Shown here one piece after another: positions 24,149 through 33,606 of a stretch of DNA of 34,205 nt (positions are counted from its first letter, which is position 1; each line of letters starts with the position of its first letter). The stretch is taken from assembly GCA_946496575.1 (NCBI GenBank), contig CAMMHE010000013.1:1-34205 (forward strand), given 5' to 3'. Source of the DNA: an uncultured Clostridium sp. (GTDB taxonomy: Bacteria > Bacillota > Clostridia > TANB77 > CAG-508). The position numbers and the translations under genes are program-made. The notes below the pieces were generated by a model. It did no database searches. It was not told the DNA's origin and saw nothing but the letters and a program-made list of their open reading frames with translations.

Positions 24149-24805
24149 ATGGAAAAGTTTAAAAAAAATCAAATAGTAGTCTATGCAATAGTACTGATGT
24201 TAGTAGTTGCTGGATATTTAAATTATATAGAAAATGATAAAACAGTAGAAATAAGTTCACAAACACAAAATAATAGTATTGGAGATGCACAATTAGTAAG
24301 CAATAATGAAATTCAAGAAAATAATTCTAATACTGAAATATCGCAAAATGAAGAGATTAGCGAAGAAAATAGTAAAAACAGCGAAACTGAAGAAAAACAA
24401 TTAAACAATGACACTAACAATAATGAAGAACAAATTACAAACAGTCAAATTTCAGATACAGATGGATATTTTGCTAATTCAAAAATAGAAAGAGAAAAAA
24501 TGTATTCTCAAATGCTAGAAACATATCAAAATATTTTAGAAAATTCAAGCATTTCAGAAGAACAAAAATCTATTGCAAATCAAGAAATAAAAAAAATAAA
24601 TGATACAAAAAACGCAATAATGATATGTGAAAACTTAATTCTAACCAAAGGCTTTGAAGATTCTATAATATTTGTAAACGGAGATAGCATAAATATAGTA
24701 GTAAAATCAGTAGAATTATCTCAAGAACAAGTAGCACAAGTACAGAATATTATTACTAGAGAAATGAATACTCCAATAGAAAATATACATATAATGAAAA
24801 AATAA
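24149..24805 (+). CDS. spoIIIAH: Stage III sporulation protein AH
   Basis: SpoIIIAH binds forespore SpoIIQ (or an equivalent) across the intermembrane space to close the channel. The 218-aa protein has an N-terminal membrane helix (about 9-27), a long low-complexity asparagine/glutamate/serine linker (about 30-110), and the C-terminal ring domain with MICENLILTKGFEDSIIFVNGD (shortened: CENLILTKGFED) and VVKSVELSQEQVAQV. ATG follows GAAAGGAAG. It is the last gene of the operon and is followed by a strong terminator. No spoIIQ or LytM gene is in the window. Confidence 0.94.
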   Translation: MEKFKKNQIVVYAIVLMLVVAGYLNYIENDKTVEISSQTQNNSIGDAQLVSNNEIQENNSNTEISQNEEISEENSKNSETEEKQLNNDTNNNEEQITNSQISDTDGYFANSKIEREKMYSQMLETYQNILENSSISEEQKSIANQEIKKINDTKNAIMICENLILTKGFEDSIIFVNGDSINIVVKSVELSQEQVAQVQNIITREMNTPIENIHIMKK

Positions 24806-24826
24806 AACTGTATAGAAACAAAATGT

Positions 24827-24864
24827 AAAAAATCACTAATAATATTTATTTAGTGATTTTTTTT
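24827..24864 (+). terminator. Terminator of the spoIIIA operon
   Basis: AAAAAATCACTAA (24827-24839) pairs with TTAGTGATTTTTT (24850-24862), with a 10-nt loop and a continuing T run, 21 nt after the spoIIIAH stop. Confidence 0.9.
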
Positions 24865-24991
24865 ATTTTAAAACCTATACAAAAAGAAAAATTAGTTATA
24901 TAATATATACGAAAAATTGGCTAATTTAATTATATAATATTGGAAAATTAATAAAAGAATTTATAGAATTCTTAAGAAGGGATGTTTAGTT

Positions 24992-26464
24992 ATGGAATTA
25001 AAAAAACTTTTAATAGGTATAGAAGGCATTAAAGCAAAAGGAAATTTAGATATTGATATAACTGGTATTGAATACAATTCAAAAAAAGTAGAAAAAGGAT
25101 ATATATTTGTTGCCATAAAAGGTTTTACAGTAGATGGACATGAATTTATAAAGCCAGCGGTAGAATCAGGAGCTATAGCAGTTGTAGTTCAAGAAGGATG
25201 TGACTTAAAATATATAAAAGATTTGCAAGATACTACTATAATTATGGTACCAGATACTAGAAAAGCACTAGCAATTATAAGTAATAATTTTTATGATAGC
25301 CCAACAGACAAATTAAAACTAATAGGAGTAACAGGAACAAAAGGAAAAACAACTACAACATTTATGATAAAAGAAATATTAGAAAAAGCAGGAAAAAAGG
25401 TAGGATTAATAGGAACTATATCTACATATATAAATGGAAAAAATATGGGAGATAGTGAAAGAACAACGCCAGAAAGTTTAGAATTGCAAAAAATATTTTC
25501 AGAGATGGTAAAAGAACAAGTAGAGTATGCAGTAATGGAAGTATCATCACAAAGCCTAAAATTACATAGAGTTGATGGATGTAAATTTGATATTGCAATA
25601 TTTACTAATTTATCAGAGGATCATATTAGTGAAAAAGAGCATACAGATATGAAAGATTATTTTGAATCAAAAATGAGATTATTTGAAATGTGCAAAACAG
25701 CATATGTAAATGTAGATGATTTATATGGAGCCAAAATACCAGACAAATTTCCAGAAAATAATATAACAACATATGGAATAGACAATTATTGTAATGTATT
25801 AGCAAAAGATATAACAATAACTAACTCATATGTAGATTTTAAAGTAAAAATTGGTGATAGAAACGAAAGAGTAAAAGTAGGTATTCCAGGAAGATTTAGT
25901 GTTTATAATTCATTAGCAGCAATATGTGTAGCAACAAAGTTTGGTATAGATGCAGAAACAATAAAGTCAGCACTTTTAGAAGTAAGAGTACCAGGAAGAT
26001 CAGAACTTGTTGATAATAGTAAAGAGATTAAAATAATGATAGATTATGCACATTCTCCAGAAAGCTTGGAAAATATATTAAGAGCAACCAAAAGTTATAC
26101 AAGAGGAAAAGTTATATCAGTATTTGGATGTGGAGGAGACAGAGATACTAGAAAAAGACCAATAATGGGAGAAATCTCTGGGAGAATTGCAGATTTTACT
26201 ATAATAACATCAGATAATCCACGAACAGAAGAACCAAGTGAAATTATAAAGCAAATTGAAAAAGGAATAAAGAAAACAAAAGGAAAATATATTGTAATAG
26301 TAGATAGAATTGAAGCAATAAAAGAAGCTATAAAAATGGCAAATAAAAACGACATTATAATTCTTGCTGGAAAAGGTCATGAAACATATCAAGAAATAAA
26401 TGGAAATAAATATCCATTTGATGAAAGGGTAATTATCAAACAAATAATAGAAGACAAAAAATAA
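24992..26464 (+). CDS. murE: UDP-N-acetylmuramoyl-tripeptide synthetase (DAP-adding)
   Basis: Adds the third residue to the UDP-MurNAc dipeptide in cytoplasmic peptidoglycan synthesis. The 490-aa protein has the family's three domains: N-terminal uridine-binding (about 1-100), central ATPase with GVTGTKGKTTTT near 112-123, and C-terminal ligase domain. DNPR at 408-411 is the signature of meso-diaminopimelate-adding enzymes, so the wall is predicted to be DAP-type. The gap before it (24865-24991) holds two TATAAT boxes in an imperfect repeat but no clear -35. It opens the murE-mraY-ftsW-murG run; murF does not follow. Confidence 0.95.
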   Translation: MELKKLLIGIEGIKAKGNLDIDITGIEYNSKKVEKGYIFVAIKGFTVDGHEFIKPAVESGAIAVVVQEGCDLKYIKDLQDTTIIMVPDTRKALAIISNNFYDSPTDKLKLIGVTGTKGKTTTTFMIKEILEKAGKKVGLIGTISTYINGKNMGDSERTTPESLELQKIFSEMVKEQVEYAVMEVSSQSLKLHRVDGCKFDIAIFTNLSEDHISEKEHTDMKDYFESKMRLFEMCKTAYVNVDDLYGAKIPDKFPENNITTYGIDNYCNVLAKDITITNSYVDFKVKIGDRNERVKVGIPGRFSVYNSLAAICVATKFGIDAETIKSALLEVRVPGRSELVDNSKEIKIMIDYAHSPESLENILRATKSYTRGKVISVFGCGGDRDTRKRPIMGEISGRIADFTIITSDNPRTEEPSEIIKQIEKGIKKTKGKYIVIVDRIEAIKEAIKMANKNDIIILAGKGHETYQEINGNKYPFDERVIIKQIIEDKK

Positions 26465-26483
26465 AAAAGAAAGGTTGAGAAAA

Positions 26484-27464
26484 TTGGATTTTCAAACAAA
26501 AATATTATTAATAACGTTTGGAATAACAGTAATATTAGCACTAATCATAATTCCAATATTAAAAAGACTAAAGATAGGTCAAATTGAACGTGAAGATGGA
26601 CCTGAATCACACCTAAAAAAACAGGGAACTCCTACAATGGGAGGAATAATAATCATTATAGCAATTACAATAGTTACATTGGTTGCATATTTTTATTATA
26701 ATCACAAACAAGAAACAGAAATAGCACATAATTTATTACCAATATTAGGCTTAACAGTAGGATTTGGAATAATAGGATTTATAGATGACTTTAAAAAATT
26801 AGTACTAAAAAATACAAAAGGATTAAAACCTACACTAAAAATATTAGGATTATTATTTATATCTGTAGCTTATGTAATATATTTATTAAAAGTTGTAAAT
26901 TTAGGAACAGAAACTTATATACCAATTCTGAAACAATATATTGTAATCCCAGTATATGCATATATTCCATTTGCAATATTAGTAATACTTGCAACTACAA
27001 ATGCAGTAAACTTAACAGATGGTATAGATGGACTATCTTCAAGTGTAACAGTAATAATAATAACATGTTTGGCAATTATAGCAACAATTTTAGGAGTAAA
27101 AGAATTAGTTATTTTCTGTGCTATAGCAATAGGAGCAACTTTAGGATTTTTAATATTTAATTTACAACCGGCTAAAGTATTTATGGGAGATACAGGATCA
27201 TTGTTTTTAGGAGGAGTAATTTCAGGAGTTGCATTATATTTAAAATTGCCACTTCTACTATTAATAATAGCACTAATACCAGTTATAGAAACAATATCTG
27301 TAATATTACAAGTAACATATTTTAAATTAACAGGAAATAGAATATTTAAAATGGCACCAATACATCATCATTTAGAATTATCAGGATGGAAAGAAAATAG
27401 AATAGTAATTGCATTTAGTATAATAACTCTAATTTTATGCACAGTAGGACTACAAATAATATAA
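26484..27464 (+). CDS. mraY: Phospho-N-acetylmuramoyl-pentapeptide transferase MraY
   Basis: Makes lipid I by moving phospho-MurNAc-pentapeptide to undecaprenyl phosphate in the membrane. About ten membrane segments and the catalytic motifs are present: GTPTMGG near the N-terminus, GFIDDFKKL, NLTDGIDGL, VFMGDTGSLFLGG and HHHLELSGW. I start at TTG 26484 (326 aa) because AAAGG ends 9 nt upstream; an in-frame TTG at 26475 directly touches that ribosome binding site and would add three residues. It is 19 nt after murE. murF, which often lies between them, is missing. Confidence 0.95.
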   Translation: MDFQTKILLITFGITVILALIIIPILKRLKIGQIEREDGPESHLKKQGTPTMGGIIIIIAITIVTLVAYFYYNHKQETEIAHNLLPILGLTVGFGIIGFIDDFKKLVLKNTKGLKPTLKILGLLFISVAYVIYLLKVVNLGTETYIPILKQYIVIPVYAYIPFAILVILATTNAVNLTDGIDGLSSSVTVIIITCLAIIATILGVKELVIFCAIAIGATLGFLIFNLQPAKVFMGDTGSLFLGGVISGVALYLKLPLLLLIIALIPVIETISVILQVTYFKLTGNRIFKMAPIHHHLELSGWKENRIVIAFSIITLILCTVGLQII

Positions 27465-27530
27465 TAACCAATGAAAATAAAATAAAAAGAAAGGAAATGT
27501 TAGAATTATACTAACATAAAACTGATAAAA

Positions 27531-28673
27531 ATGGCAAAAAAGAAAAAAACAAAAAGTTATTCAAGTTTCTTAAACAATCCTATAGACTTTACATTACTAA
27601 TAGTAGTATTAATACTCTTATCTATAGGACTTACTATGGTATTATCAGCAAGTTCTCCAAAATCACTTTCAGAATATAATACTAGTTATCATTTTTTTAT
27701 AAGACAGCTAATTTTTGCAGTGTTAGGAATAATTGCAATGATGATAATTTCTAAAATAGATTATAGATTTTATCAAAAATTTTATAAAATTGCATGGGTA
27801 GTATCAATAATATTACTAATTTTAGTACTATTAATAGGGCATGAAGTAAATGAAGCAAAAAGATGGATTGTAATAGGAGAAAGTTTTCAATTTCAACCAT
27901 CTGAAATGGTAAAATTCTTGATAATATTATTTTATGCTGGAATTCTTACTAAAAATAGAGATGAATTAGGCAATTTTTGGCTAGGGCTTGTAAAACATAT
28001 ATGTTTTTTAGCACCAATAATAATATTATTGTTATTAGAACCACATTTTAGTGTATCTGTTGTAATAATAGGAACATGTTGTATGATGATGATAATGGCT
28101 GGATGTAAATTCTGGCAATTTGCTGCTTGTGGCTTAACCGTAGGAGTACCGGCTATTGTAGGGATGATAATAGTTGCACCATACAGACTTAAAAGAGTAA
28201 CAACATTTTTAGACCCATGGAGTGATACTTTAGGAGATGGATGGCAAGTTGTACAAAGCTTATATGCAATAGGTTCAGGAGGACTATTTGGCTTGGGGCT
28301 TGGCGATAGTAACCAAAAATATTTATATTTGCCAGAACCACATAATGATTTTATTTTTTCAGTATTAGCAGAAGAGTTAGGATTTATAGGATGTGTAGTT
28401 GTTATAATATTATTTGCACTATTAATTTGGAGAGGAATATTAATAGCAATGAAGGCACCAGATATGTTTGGAAGTTTAATAGCGGTTGGAATCACAACTT
28501 TAATTGCAATACAAGTAATAATAAATATAGCAGTTGTAACATCATCAATGCCAGCAACTGGAATGCCATTACCATTTTTTAGTTATGGAGGAACATCGTT
28601 ATTCATTCTGCTTTGTGAAATAGGAGTATTACTCAATATTTCAAGAGCAACAAATAATGCTAATTACAAATAA
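27531..28673 (+). CDS. ftsW: SEDS family peptidoglycan glycosyltransferase (FtsW/SpoVE type)
   Basis: Polymerises lipid II together with a class B PBP in division or in spore cortex synthesis. The 380-aa protein has a basic N-terminus and about ten membrane helices. The catalytic-loop aspartate lies in FLDPWSDTLGDGWQ, and QSLYAIGSGGLFGLGLG, LPEPHNDFIFSVLAEELG and SYGGTS motifs are intact. Position after mraY and before murG is that of ftsW or spoVE in the dcw cluster; sequence alone does not separate the two, and this organism sporulates. The ATG lacks a close Shine-Dalgarno; the nearest purine-rich site (27490-27494) is 36 nt away. Confidence 0.9.
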   Translation: MAKKKKTKSYSSFLNNPIDFTLLIVVLILLSIGLTMVLSASSPKSLSEYNTSYHFFIRQLIFAVLGIIAMMIISKIDYRFYQKFYKIAWVVSIILLILVLLIGHEVNEAKRWIVIGESFQFQPSEMVKFLIILFYAGILTKNRDELGNFWLGLVKHICFLAPIIILLLLEPHFSVSVVIIGTCCMMMIMAGCKFWQFAACGLTVGVPAIVGMIIVAPYRLKRVTTFLDPWSDTLGDGWQVVQSLYAIGSGGLFGLGLGDSNQKYLYLPEPHNDFIFSVLAEELGFIGCVVVIILFALLIWRGILIAMKAPDMFGSLIAVGITTLIAIQVIINIAVVTSSMPATGMPLPFFSYGGTSLFILLCEIGVLLNISRATNNANYK

Positions 28674-28707
28674 TAATTATAGGATTAAAACTCAAAAAAT
28701 TTTTATA

Positions 28708-28716
28708 TGCTATAAT
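28708..28716 (+). promoter_or_regulatory. Extended -10 promoter before murG
   Basis: TGCTATAAT, a perfect extended -10, lies 25 nt upstream of the murG ATG. No matching -35 is seen at 17 nt. It may give murG and the genes beyond it an extra start point. Confidence 0.5.
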
Positions 28717-28741
28717 TAAGAAAGTAAAAGGGAGAATACAT

Positions 28742-29857
28742 ATGAAAGTAATAATAGCAGCAGCAGGCACTGCAGGACATATAAATCCAGGTATCGCAAT
28801 AGCGAATAAAATTAAGGAAGAAGATAATAATTCAGAAATAATTTTTTTAGGAACAACACGAGGATTAGAAAATGATTTGGTACCTAAAGCAGGATATAAA
28901 TTAAAAACAATTGATGCTTATGGGTTAAGTAGAGAGATATCAATAAATAATGTAAAAAAAATACTAAAAACTATAAAAGGAATAAAAGAAGCAAAAAAAA
29001 TAGTAAAAGAATTTAAACCAGATATTGTAATAGGAGCTGGTGGATATATTTGTGGTGCTGCAACATTAGCAGCAAATAAATATAAAATACCAGTAATATT
29101 ACATGAGAGTAATGCATTTCCAGGCAAAGCAGTAAAAATGTTAGCAAAAAGAGTGGATACAATATTAATCTCATTTAAAGATGCAGAAAAAACAATAAAA
29201 AATGCAAAAAATATAGTGTATACAGGAACTCCAGTAAAAATAAGGAAAAGGGACTTTAGAATAAATGAAAAAATAAAAATAATACGAGATATAGGATTAA
29301 CAGAAACTAAACCAATAGTATTAGTTTTTGGAGGAAGTCAAGGTGCTCAAAAAATTAATGAAGCAATGGTAGGAATTTTAACTAGTAAGCTAAATAAAAA
29401 TTATCAAATAATATGGGCAACAGGACCTAAACAATATGATTTAATTAAGACCGAATTAAGTAAAAAAGCTATGGAAATTGAAAATATTGAAAATGCCCGA
29501 ATAGTACCATATATATATAATATGGAAGAAATTATGAATATATCAAATGTAATAGTAGCAAGAAGTGGAGCTATGACAATTGCAGAAATATCAAATTTAG
29601 GTAAACCTTCTATACTAATACCATTACCAAATGTAAGTCAAGATCATCAATTATATAATGCAAAAGTACTTGAAAATATTGGTGCAGCAAAAATTATACT
29701 AAATGATTCTTTAACAAAAGAGAACTTAAATAATGAAATTAATAGCATTGCATTAGATAATAATAAAATGAAAGAAATGGAAAGAAATGCATTAAAAGAA
29801 GCATCATATGATGTTGAAGACAAGATATATAAAGAAATAAAAAAACTTGTAATATAA
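28742..29857 (+). CDS. murG: UDP-GlcNAc:lipid I N-acetylglucosaminyltransferase MurG
   Basis: Peripheral membrane GT-B glycosyltransferase that converts lipid I to lipid II. The 371-aa length is typical. N-terminal GTAGHINPGIAIA (about 8-20), IGAGGYICGAA, HESNAFPGKA and the UDP-binding GGSQGAQKINE (about 200-210) and RSGAMTIAEI motifs are intact. ATG follows AAAAGGGAG. It closes the peptidoglycan run and is followed 21 nt later by a histidine kinase gene. murB and ftsQ, which often follow murG, are absent. Confidence 0.96.
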   Translation: MKVIIAAAGTAGHINPGIAIANKIKEEDNNSEIIFLGTTRGLENDLVPKAGYKLKTIDAYGLSREISINNVKKILKTIKGIKEAKKIVKEFKPDIVIGAGGYICGAATLAANKYKIPVILHESNAFPGKAVKMLAKRVDTILISFKDAEKTIKNAKNIVYTGTPVKIRKRDFRINEKIKIIRDIGLTETKPIVLVFGGSQGAQKINEAMVGILTSKLNKNYQIIWATGPKQYDLIKTELSKKAMEIENIENARIVPYIYNMEEIMNISNVIVARSGAMTIAEISNLGKPSILIPLPNVSQDHQLYNAKVLENIGAAKIILNDSLTKENLNNEINSIALDNNKMKEMERNALKEASYDVEDKIYKEIKKLVI

Positions 29858-29878
29858 AAATATAAGAAAGGATGACAA

Positions 29879-31024
29879 ATGGATACAAATCAAATGATAG
29901 TAGTATTTATATATACTATAATAGTAGCCATAATAAGTATATTAATTTATAAATTATTTTCAAGACCCAAAAGAAAATTAATTGAAAGTGCAGAGAAAAG
30001 TAAATCTGAAGATCTAGACATTAATAACAGAATATTTTTACATATGACAGATGGAATTATTGCATTTGATATGGATGGAAAAATAATATTAATAAATCCA
30101 GCAGCTAAAAAATTATTAAGTATATCACCAGAAGATGCAAATTTTAATGATGTTTTCAAAAGATTTAATTTAGATATGAATATGGAGAAAATAATATATC
30201 TTGAAAATTGGACTTCAACAGAGCAAAGAATAGAAATAGAAGATAAATATATAAATGCATTTTTTGCACCATTTAAAAATGAAAATGATAGACCAGGTGG
30301 AGTTATAACTGTATTACAAGATATTACAGAACATGTAAAACTAGATAATATGCGTAAAGAATTTATAGCAGATGTTTCACATGAATTAAAAACACCAATA
30401 ACTTCAATAATGGGATATGCAGATACACTTTTAGAGGGAGACTATGATAAAGAGATACAAAATAAATTCTTAAATGTAATTGCAACAGAAGCTAGGAGAA
30501 TGGCAAAATTAGTGACTGATTTATTAACACTTTCACGTTATGATAATAATAAAAATAAATTACAAAAAGAACAATTTGATTTAGGTGATTTAGCAAAAAA
30601 ATGTCAAGACAAGCTTGCTATAGAAATAAAAAAGAAAAATCATGAAGTAAATTGCTTTGTGACTGCAAATGTACCTCCTGTGTATGCTGACAAAAGTGAT
30701 GTAGAGAGGATAGTATTAAATATATTATCTAATAGTATAAAGTATACTCCAGAGAATGGGAAAATAAGTATATATGTTGGATTTGTATATAACGATGCAT
30801 ATATAAAAATATTAGATAATGGAATAGGAATACCAGAAGAAGACTTAAGTAGAATTTTTGAAAGATTTTATAGAGTAGATAAAGCACGTACAAGAGAAAT
30901 GGGAGGAACAGGATTAGGACTTTCTATAGCAAAAGATTTACTTGACAAAAATGGTGGAAGCATTGATATAAAAAGTATTGTAGGACAAGGAACAGAAGTA
31001 GTAATAAAAATTCCAACAAAATAA
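29879..31024 (+). CDS. PAS-containing sensor histidine kinase (PhoR/WalK-like)
   Basis: A 381-aa membrane histidine kinase. One N-terminal helix (about 6-26) is followed directly by a PAS domain (about 50-145) without a HAMP or extracytoplasmic domain. Then HisKA (about 155-220) carries phosphoacceptor H168 in FIADVSHELKTP, and HATPase_c carries the N box NILSNSIKYTP, G1 box DNGIGIPEE and G2 box GGTGLGLSIA. It probably senses a cytoplasmic or membrane cue. No response regulator gene adjoins it, so its partner is unknown. The position between murG and lepB hints at cell-envelope sensing, by context only. Start ATG follows AAAGGATG. Confidence 0.9.
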   Translation: MDTNQMIVVFIYTIIVAIISILIYKLFSRPKRKLIESAEKSKSEDLDINNRIFLHMTDGIIAFDMDGKIILINPAAKKLLSISPEDANFNDVFKRFNLDMNMEKIIYLENWTSTEQRIEIEDKYINAFFAPFKNENDRPGGVITVLQDITEHVKLDNMRKEFIADVSHELKTPITSIMGYADTLLEGDYDKEIQNKFLNVIATEARRMAKLVTDLLTLSRYDNNKNKLQKEQFDLGDLAKKCQDKLAIEIKKKNHEVNCFVTANVPPVYADKSDVERIVLNILSNSIKYTPENGKISIYVGFVYNDAYIKILDNGIGIPEEDLSRIFERFYRVDKARTREMGGTGLGLSIAKDLLDKNGGSIDIKSIVGQGTEVVIKIPTK

Positions 31025-31090
31025 ATTTTTGATTATTGCTTTATAATTTATCATATAGTAAAATAAGTAAAACAGAAAGAAGGAAATAAA

Positions 31091-31732
31091 ATGAAAATTA
31101 ATCCAAAAGTAAGGGACATATTAGAATGGCTATTATGTATAATAATAGCAGTTATAATAGCTTTATTAGTAAGATATTATATAGGAACTCCGACAATAGT
31201 AGAAAGCGTTTCAATGAATCCAACATTAAAAGAAGGACAAAGACTATGGATTAGTAGATGGACAAGAACCACAAAAAAGATGCCTGAAAGAGGAGACATT
31301 ATAACTTTTGAAGCACCAAGTAAAATAAATTATACTAAAAATGAAATAGATTTAAGTAATCCAATAGCCAGATATGAAAATGAACCTACAGGTATATGGA
31401 ATAGATTTGTATATTATGTTTTAGAAATAAATAAAATAAGTTATATAAAAAGAGTTATAGCATTACCAGGAGAATATGTAGAAATAAAGGATGGATATGT
31501 ATTTATAAACGGTAATCAATTAGAAGAAGATTATTTACCAGATGGAATAGTAACAGATATGACAAAAGGATTATTTAATAATTTTACAGTACCAGAAAAC
31601 ACAGTATTTGCTATGGGAGATAATAGAACACAAAGTACTGATTGTAGGGTATTTGGTTGTATACCATTGAAAAAAATAGAAAGCAAATTATCTTTTAGAT
31701 TTTGGCCACTAAATTTATTTGGAAAAGTATGA
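31091..31732 (+). CDS. lepB: Type I signal peptidase
   Basis: Cleaves signal peptides from exported proteins at the outer face of the membrane. The 213-aa protein has one N-terminal membrane anchor (about 12-30), catalytic S41 in SVSMNPTL, catalytic K120 in YIKRVIALPGE, and the conserved MGDNRTQSTDCRVFG near the end. Several type I peptidases usually coexist in Firmicutes; whether this is the main one cannot be told. ATG follows AGAAGGA. It lies 66 nt after the kinase gene and 36 nt before holB. Confidence 0.94.
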   Translation: MKINPKVRDILEWLLCIIIAVIIALLVRYYIGTPTIVESVSMNPTLKEGQRLWISRWTRTTKKMPERGDIITFEAPSKINYTKNEIDLSNPIARYENEPTGIWNRFVYYVLEINKISYIKRVIALPGEYVEIKDGYVFINGNQLEEDYLPDGIVTDMTKGLFNNFTVPENTVFAMGDNRTQSTDCRVFGCIPLKKIESKLSFRFWPLNLFGKV

Positions 31733-31768
31733 TATCATAAATATATAGAAATTGAAAGGAATAAAAAA

Positions 31769-32674
31769 TTGTTTGAAAACATTATTGGAAATCAAAAAAT
31801 TAAAGAAATATTAAAACAATCAATAAAATGCAATAGAGTTTCTCATAGCTATATGTTTGTGGGAAGAGAAGGAATTGGAAAGAAATTATTTGCAAATGAT
31901 TTAGCACAAACAATATTATGTTTAGATGACCAAAGCAAAAAAAATGGGACATATTGTGGAAAATGTAAATCATGTATAGAATTTTCATCAAATAATAATC
32001 CAGATATTATAAAAATAATACCTGAAGACACAAAAATAAAAATAGACCAAATTAGAAATATGCAGTTGAAAGTATCAGAAAAACCAATAATATCAAAGAA
32101 CAAAGTATATATAATAGATGATGCAGATACTATGACACAAGAAGCACAAAATTGCTTATTAAAGACATTAGAAGAACCTCCAGAATATGTAACAATAATT
32201 TTAATAGGATCAAATGAAAACAATTTTTTAGCTACTATAAAATCAAGATGTACGCAAATATATTTTGAAAAAATTTCAAATGAAGAAATAAAAAAATATT
32301 TAGAATTTAGTCAAAAGAATATTAGTATTACAGATGAATTACTACAAATGGCAAATGGAAGCATAAAAAAAATATGGGACATATTAGAAAATATGGAACT
32401 ATATGAGCAAATAAGCAAAATAATAAATAATATTGACAAATATGATATAATAGATATATTAAATATGTCAAATATATTATATAAATCAAAAGATAATATA
32501 TTTGAGATACTTGAAAATATGAATATAATAATCTTAGAAAAATCAAAGCAAAATAGTAAGTTTGCTAGATGTGTCAAAATAATTGAGGATACTAAAAAGA
32601 GATTAAAAGCCAATAGTAATTATGATATGTGTATAGATTATTTATTATTTAATATGTGGAGGGAAATTAATTGA
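31769..32674 (+). CDS. holB: DNA polymerase III delta-prime subunit
   Basis: Clamp-loader subunit that helps load the sliding clamp. The 301-aa AAA+ protein has a P-loop-like GREGIGKK at 32-39, four zinc-binding cysteines (C51, C63, C66, C69), a DExx-box-like DDADTMTQEAQN, LLKTLEEPPE, and the sensor/arginine-finger motif KSRC. The lysine-lysine ending of the P-loop lacks the usual T/S, in line with a weak or absent ATPase as in delta-prime. Start is TTG with GAAAGGA 8 nt upstream. The stop overlaps the next start in TTGA. Confidence 0.92.
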   Translation: MFENIIGNQKIKEILKQSIKCNRVSHSYMFVGREGIGKKLFANDLAQTILCLDDQSKKNGTYCGKCKSCIEFSSNNNPDIIKIIPEDTKIKIDQIRNMQLKVSEKPIISKNKVYIIDDADTMTQEAQNCLLKTLEEPPEYVTIILIGSNENNFLATIKSRCTQIYFEKISNEEIKKYLEFSQKNISITDELLQMANGSIKKIWDILENMELYEQISKIINNIDKYDIIDILNMSNILYKSKDNIFEILENMNIIILEKSKQNSKFARCVKIIEDTKKRLKANSNYDMCIDYLLFNMWREIN

Positions 32675-33606
32675 AAAATATAGTAGGGGTTAGGTTTAGA
32701 AAATTGGGAAAAGTATATTTTTTCAATCCTAAATGGTTAGAAGTAAAAAAAGGAGATAATGTAATAGTAGAAACATCACAAGGCGAAGAATATGGGGAAG
32801 TTATAATACCAAATAGAAAAGTTGATAATGAAAAAATAGTTACCCCGTTAAAAAATGTTTTAAGATTAGCAAATGATAAAGACAAAGCACATTTTGCAGA
32901 ATGCAAAAAAAAGGAGAAAGAAGCTTTTAAAATTTGCAATGAAAAAATAAAAGAACATAATCTGGAAATGACACTTACAGATGTTGAATATAAATTTGAT
33001 AACAGTAAAATATTATTTTACTTTACTGCAGATGGAAGAATAGATTTTAGAGAATTGGTAAAAGATTTGGCTGCAATATATAAAACTAGAATAGAATTAA
33101 GACAAATAGGTGTAAGAGATGAAGTAAAAAGAATTGGTGGAAATGGAGTATGTGGAAGAGAACTTTGTTGCTGTTCTTTCTTAAGTGATTTTGAAACGGT
33201 ATCTATTAAGATGGCAAAAGAGCAAAATATTTCATTAAATCCATCTAAAATATCAGGTAATTGTGGTAGATTAATGTGTTGCCTAAAATATGAGCAAGAA
33301 GTATATGAAGAAAAACTAAAAAGACTTCCAAGTGTAGGGTCAATAGTAAAAACACCAGATGGAAAAGGCGAAGTTGATGGAGTAGAAATTCTAAAAGAAA
33401 AAGTAAAAGTAAAATTTAAAGATGGAGAAGGTTATTTTTATAAAAAATATAATGCATCAGATATAGCTATACTAAAAAGTGCAAATAAAGAAGTAATTGA
33501 TAGTGAGGAACAAGAGCACAAAAAAGAATTAGATGAATTAGAAAAATTAGAAAATGAAGACAAAAATAATTCTGAAATGAAAGGTGGTGATATAAATGGC
33601 ATATAA
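32671..33606 (+). CDS. ricT: PSP1 domain protein, RicT (YaaT)-like
   Basis: A 311-aa PSP1-domain protein. In Bacillus YaaT/RicT forms the RicA-RicF-RicT complex, binds [4Fe-4S] clusters, and affects RNase Y action, sporulation and competence. Two cysteine clusters are present: C161 and C166-C168 in GVCGRELCCC, and C198, C203 and C204 in GNCGRLMCCLKYE. The N-terminal half is the PSP1 region (VGVRFRKLGKVYFFNP); the tail is acidic. TTG start overlaps the holB stop by four bases (TTGA), with GGAGGG 7 nt upstream, so translation is coupled. As in Bacillus, it follows holB. Its 3' end overlaps the ferredoxin gene. Confidence 0.92.
   Translation: MKNIVGVRFRKLGKVYFFNPKWLEVKKGDNVIVETSQGEEYGEVIIPNRKVDNEKIVTPLKNVLRLANDKDKAHFAECKKKEKEAFKICNEKIKEHNLEMTLTDVEYKFDNSKILFYFTADGRIDFRELVKDLAAIYKTRIELRQIGVRDEVKRIGGNGVCGRELCCCSFLSDFETVSIKMAKEQNISLNPSKISGNCGRLMCCLKYEQEVYEEKLKRLPSVGSIVKTPDGKGEVDGVEILKEKVKVKFKDGEGYFYKKYNASDIAILKSANKEVIDSEEQEHKKELDELEKLENEDKNNSEMKGGDINGI

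Noticed and set aside
24885..24950. Tandem promoters before murE (two TATAAT boxes in an imperfect repeat)
   Set aside because: Neither has a recognisable -35 at a suitable distance; in such A/T-rich sequence TATAAT alone is weak evidence.
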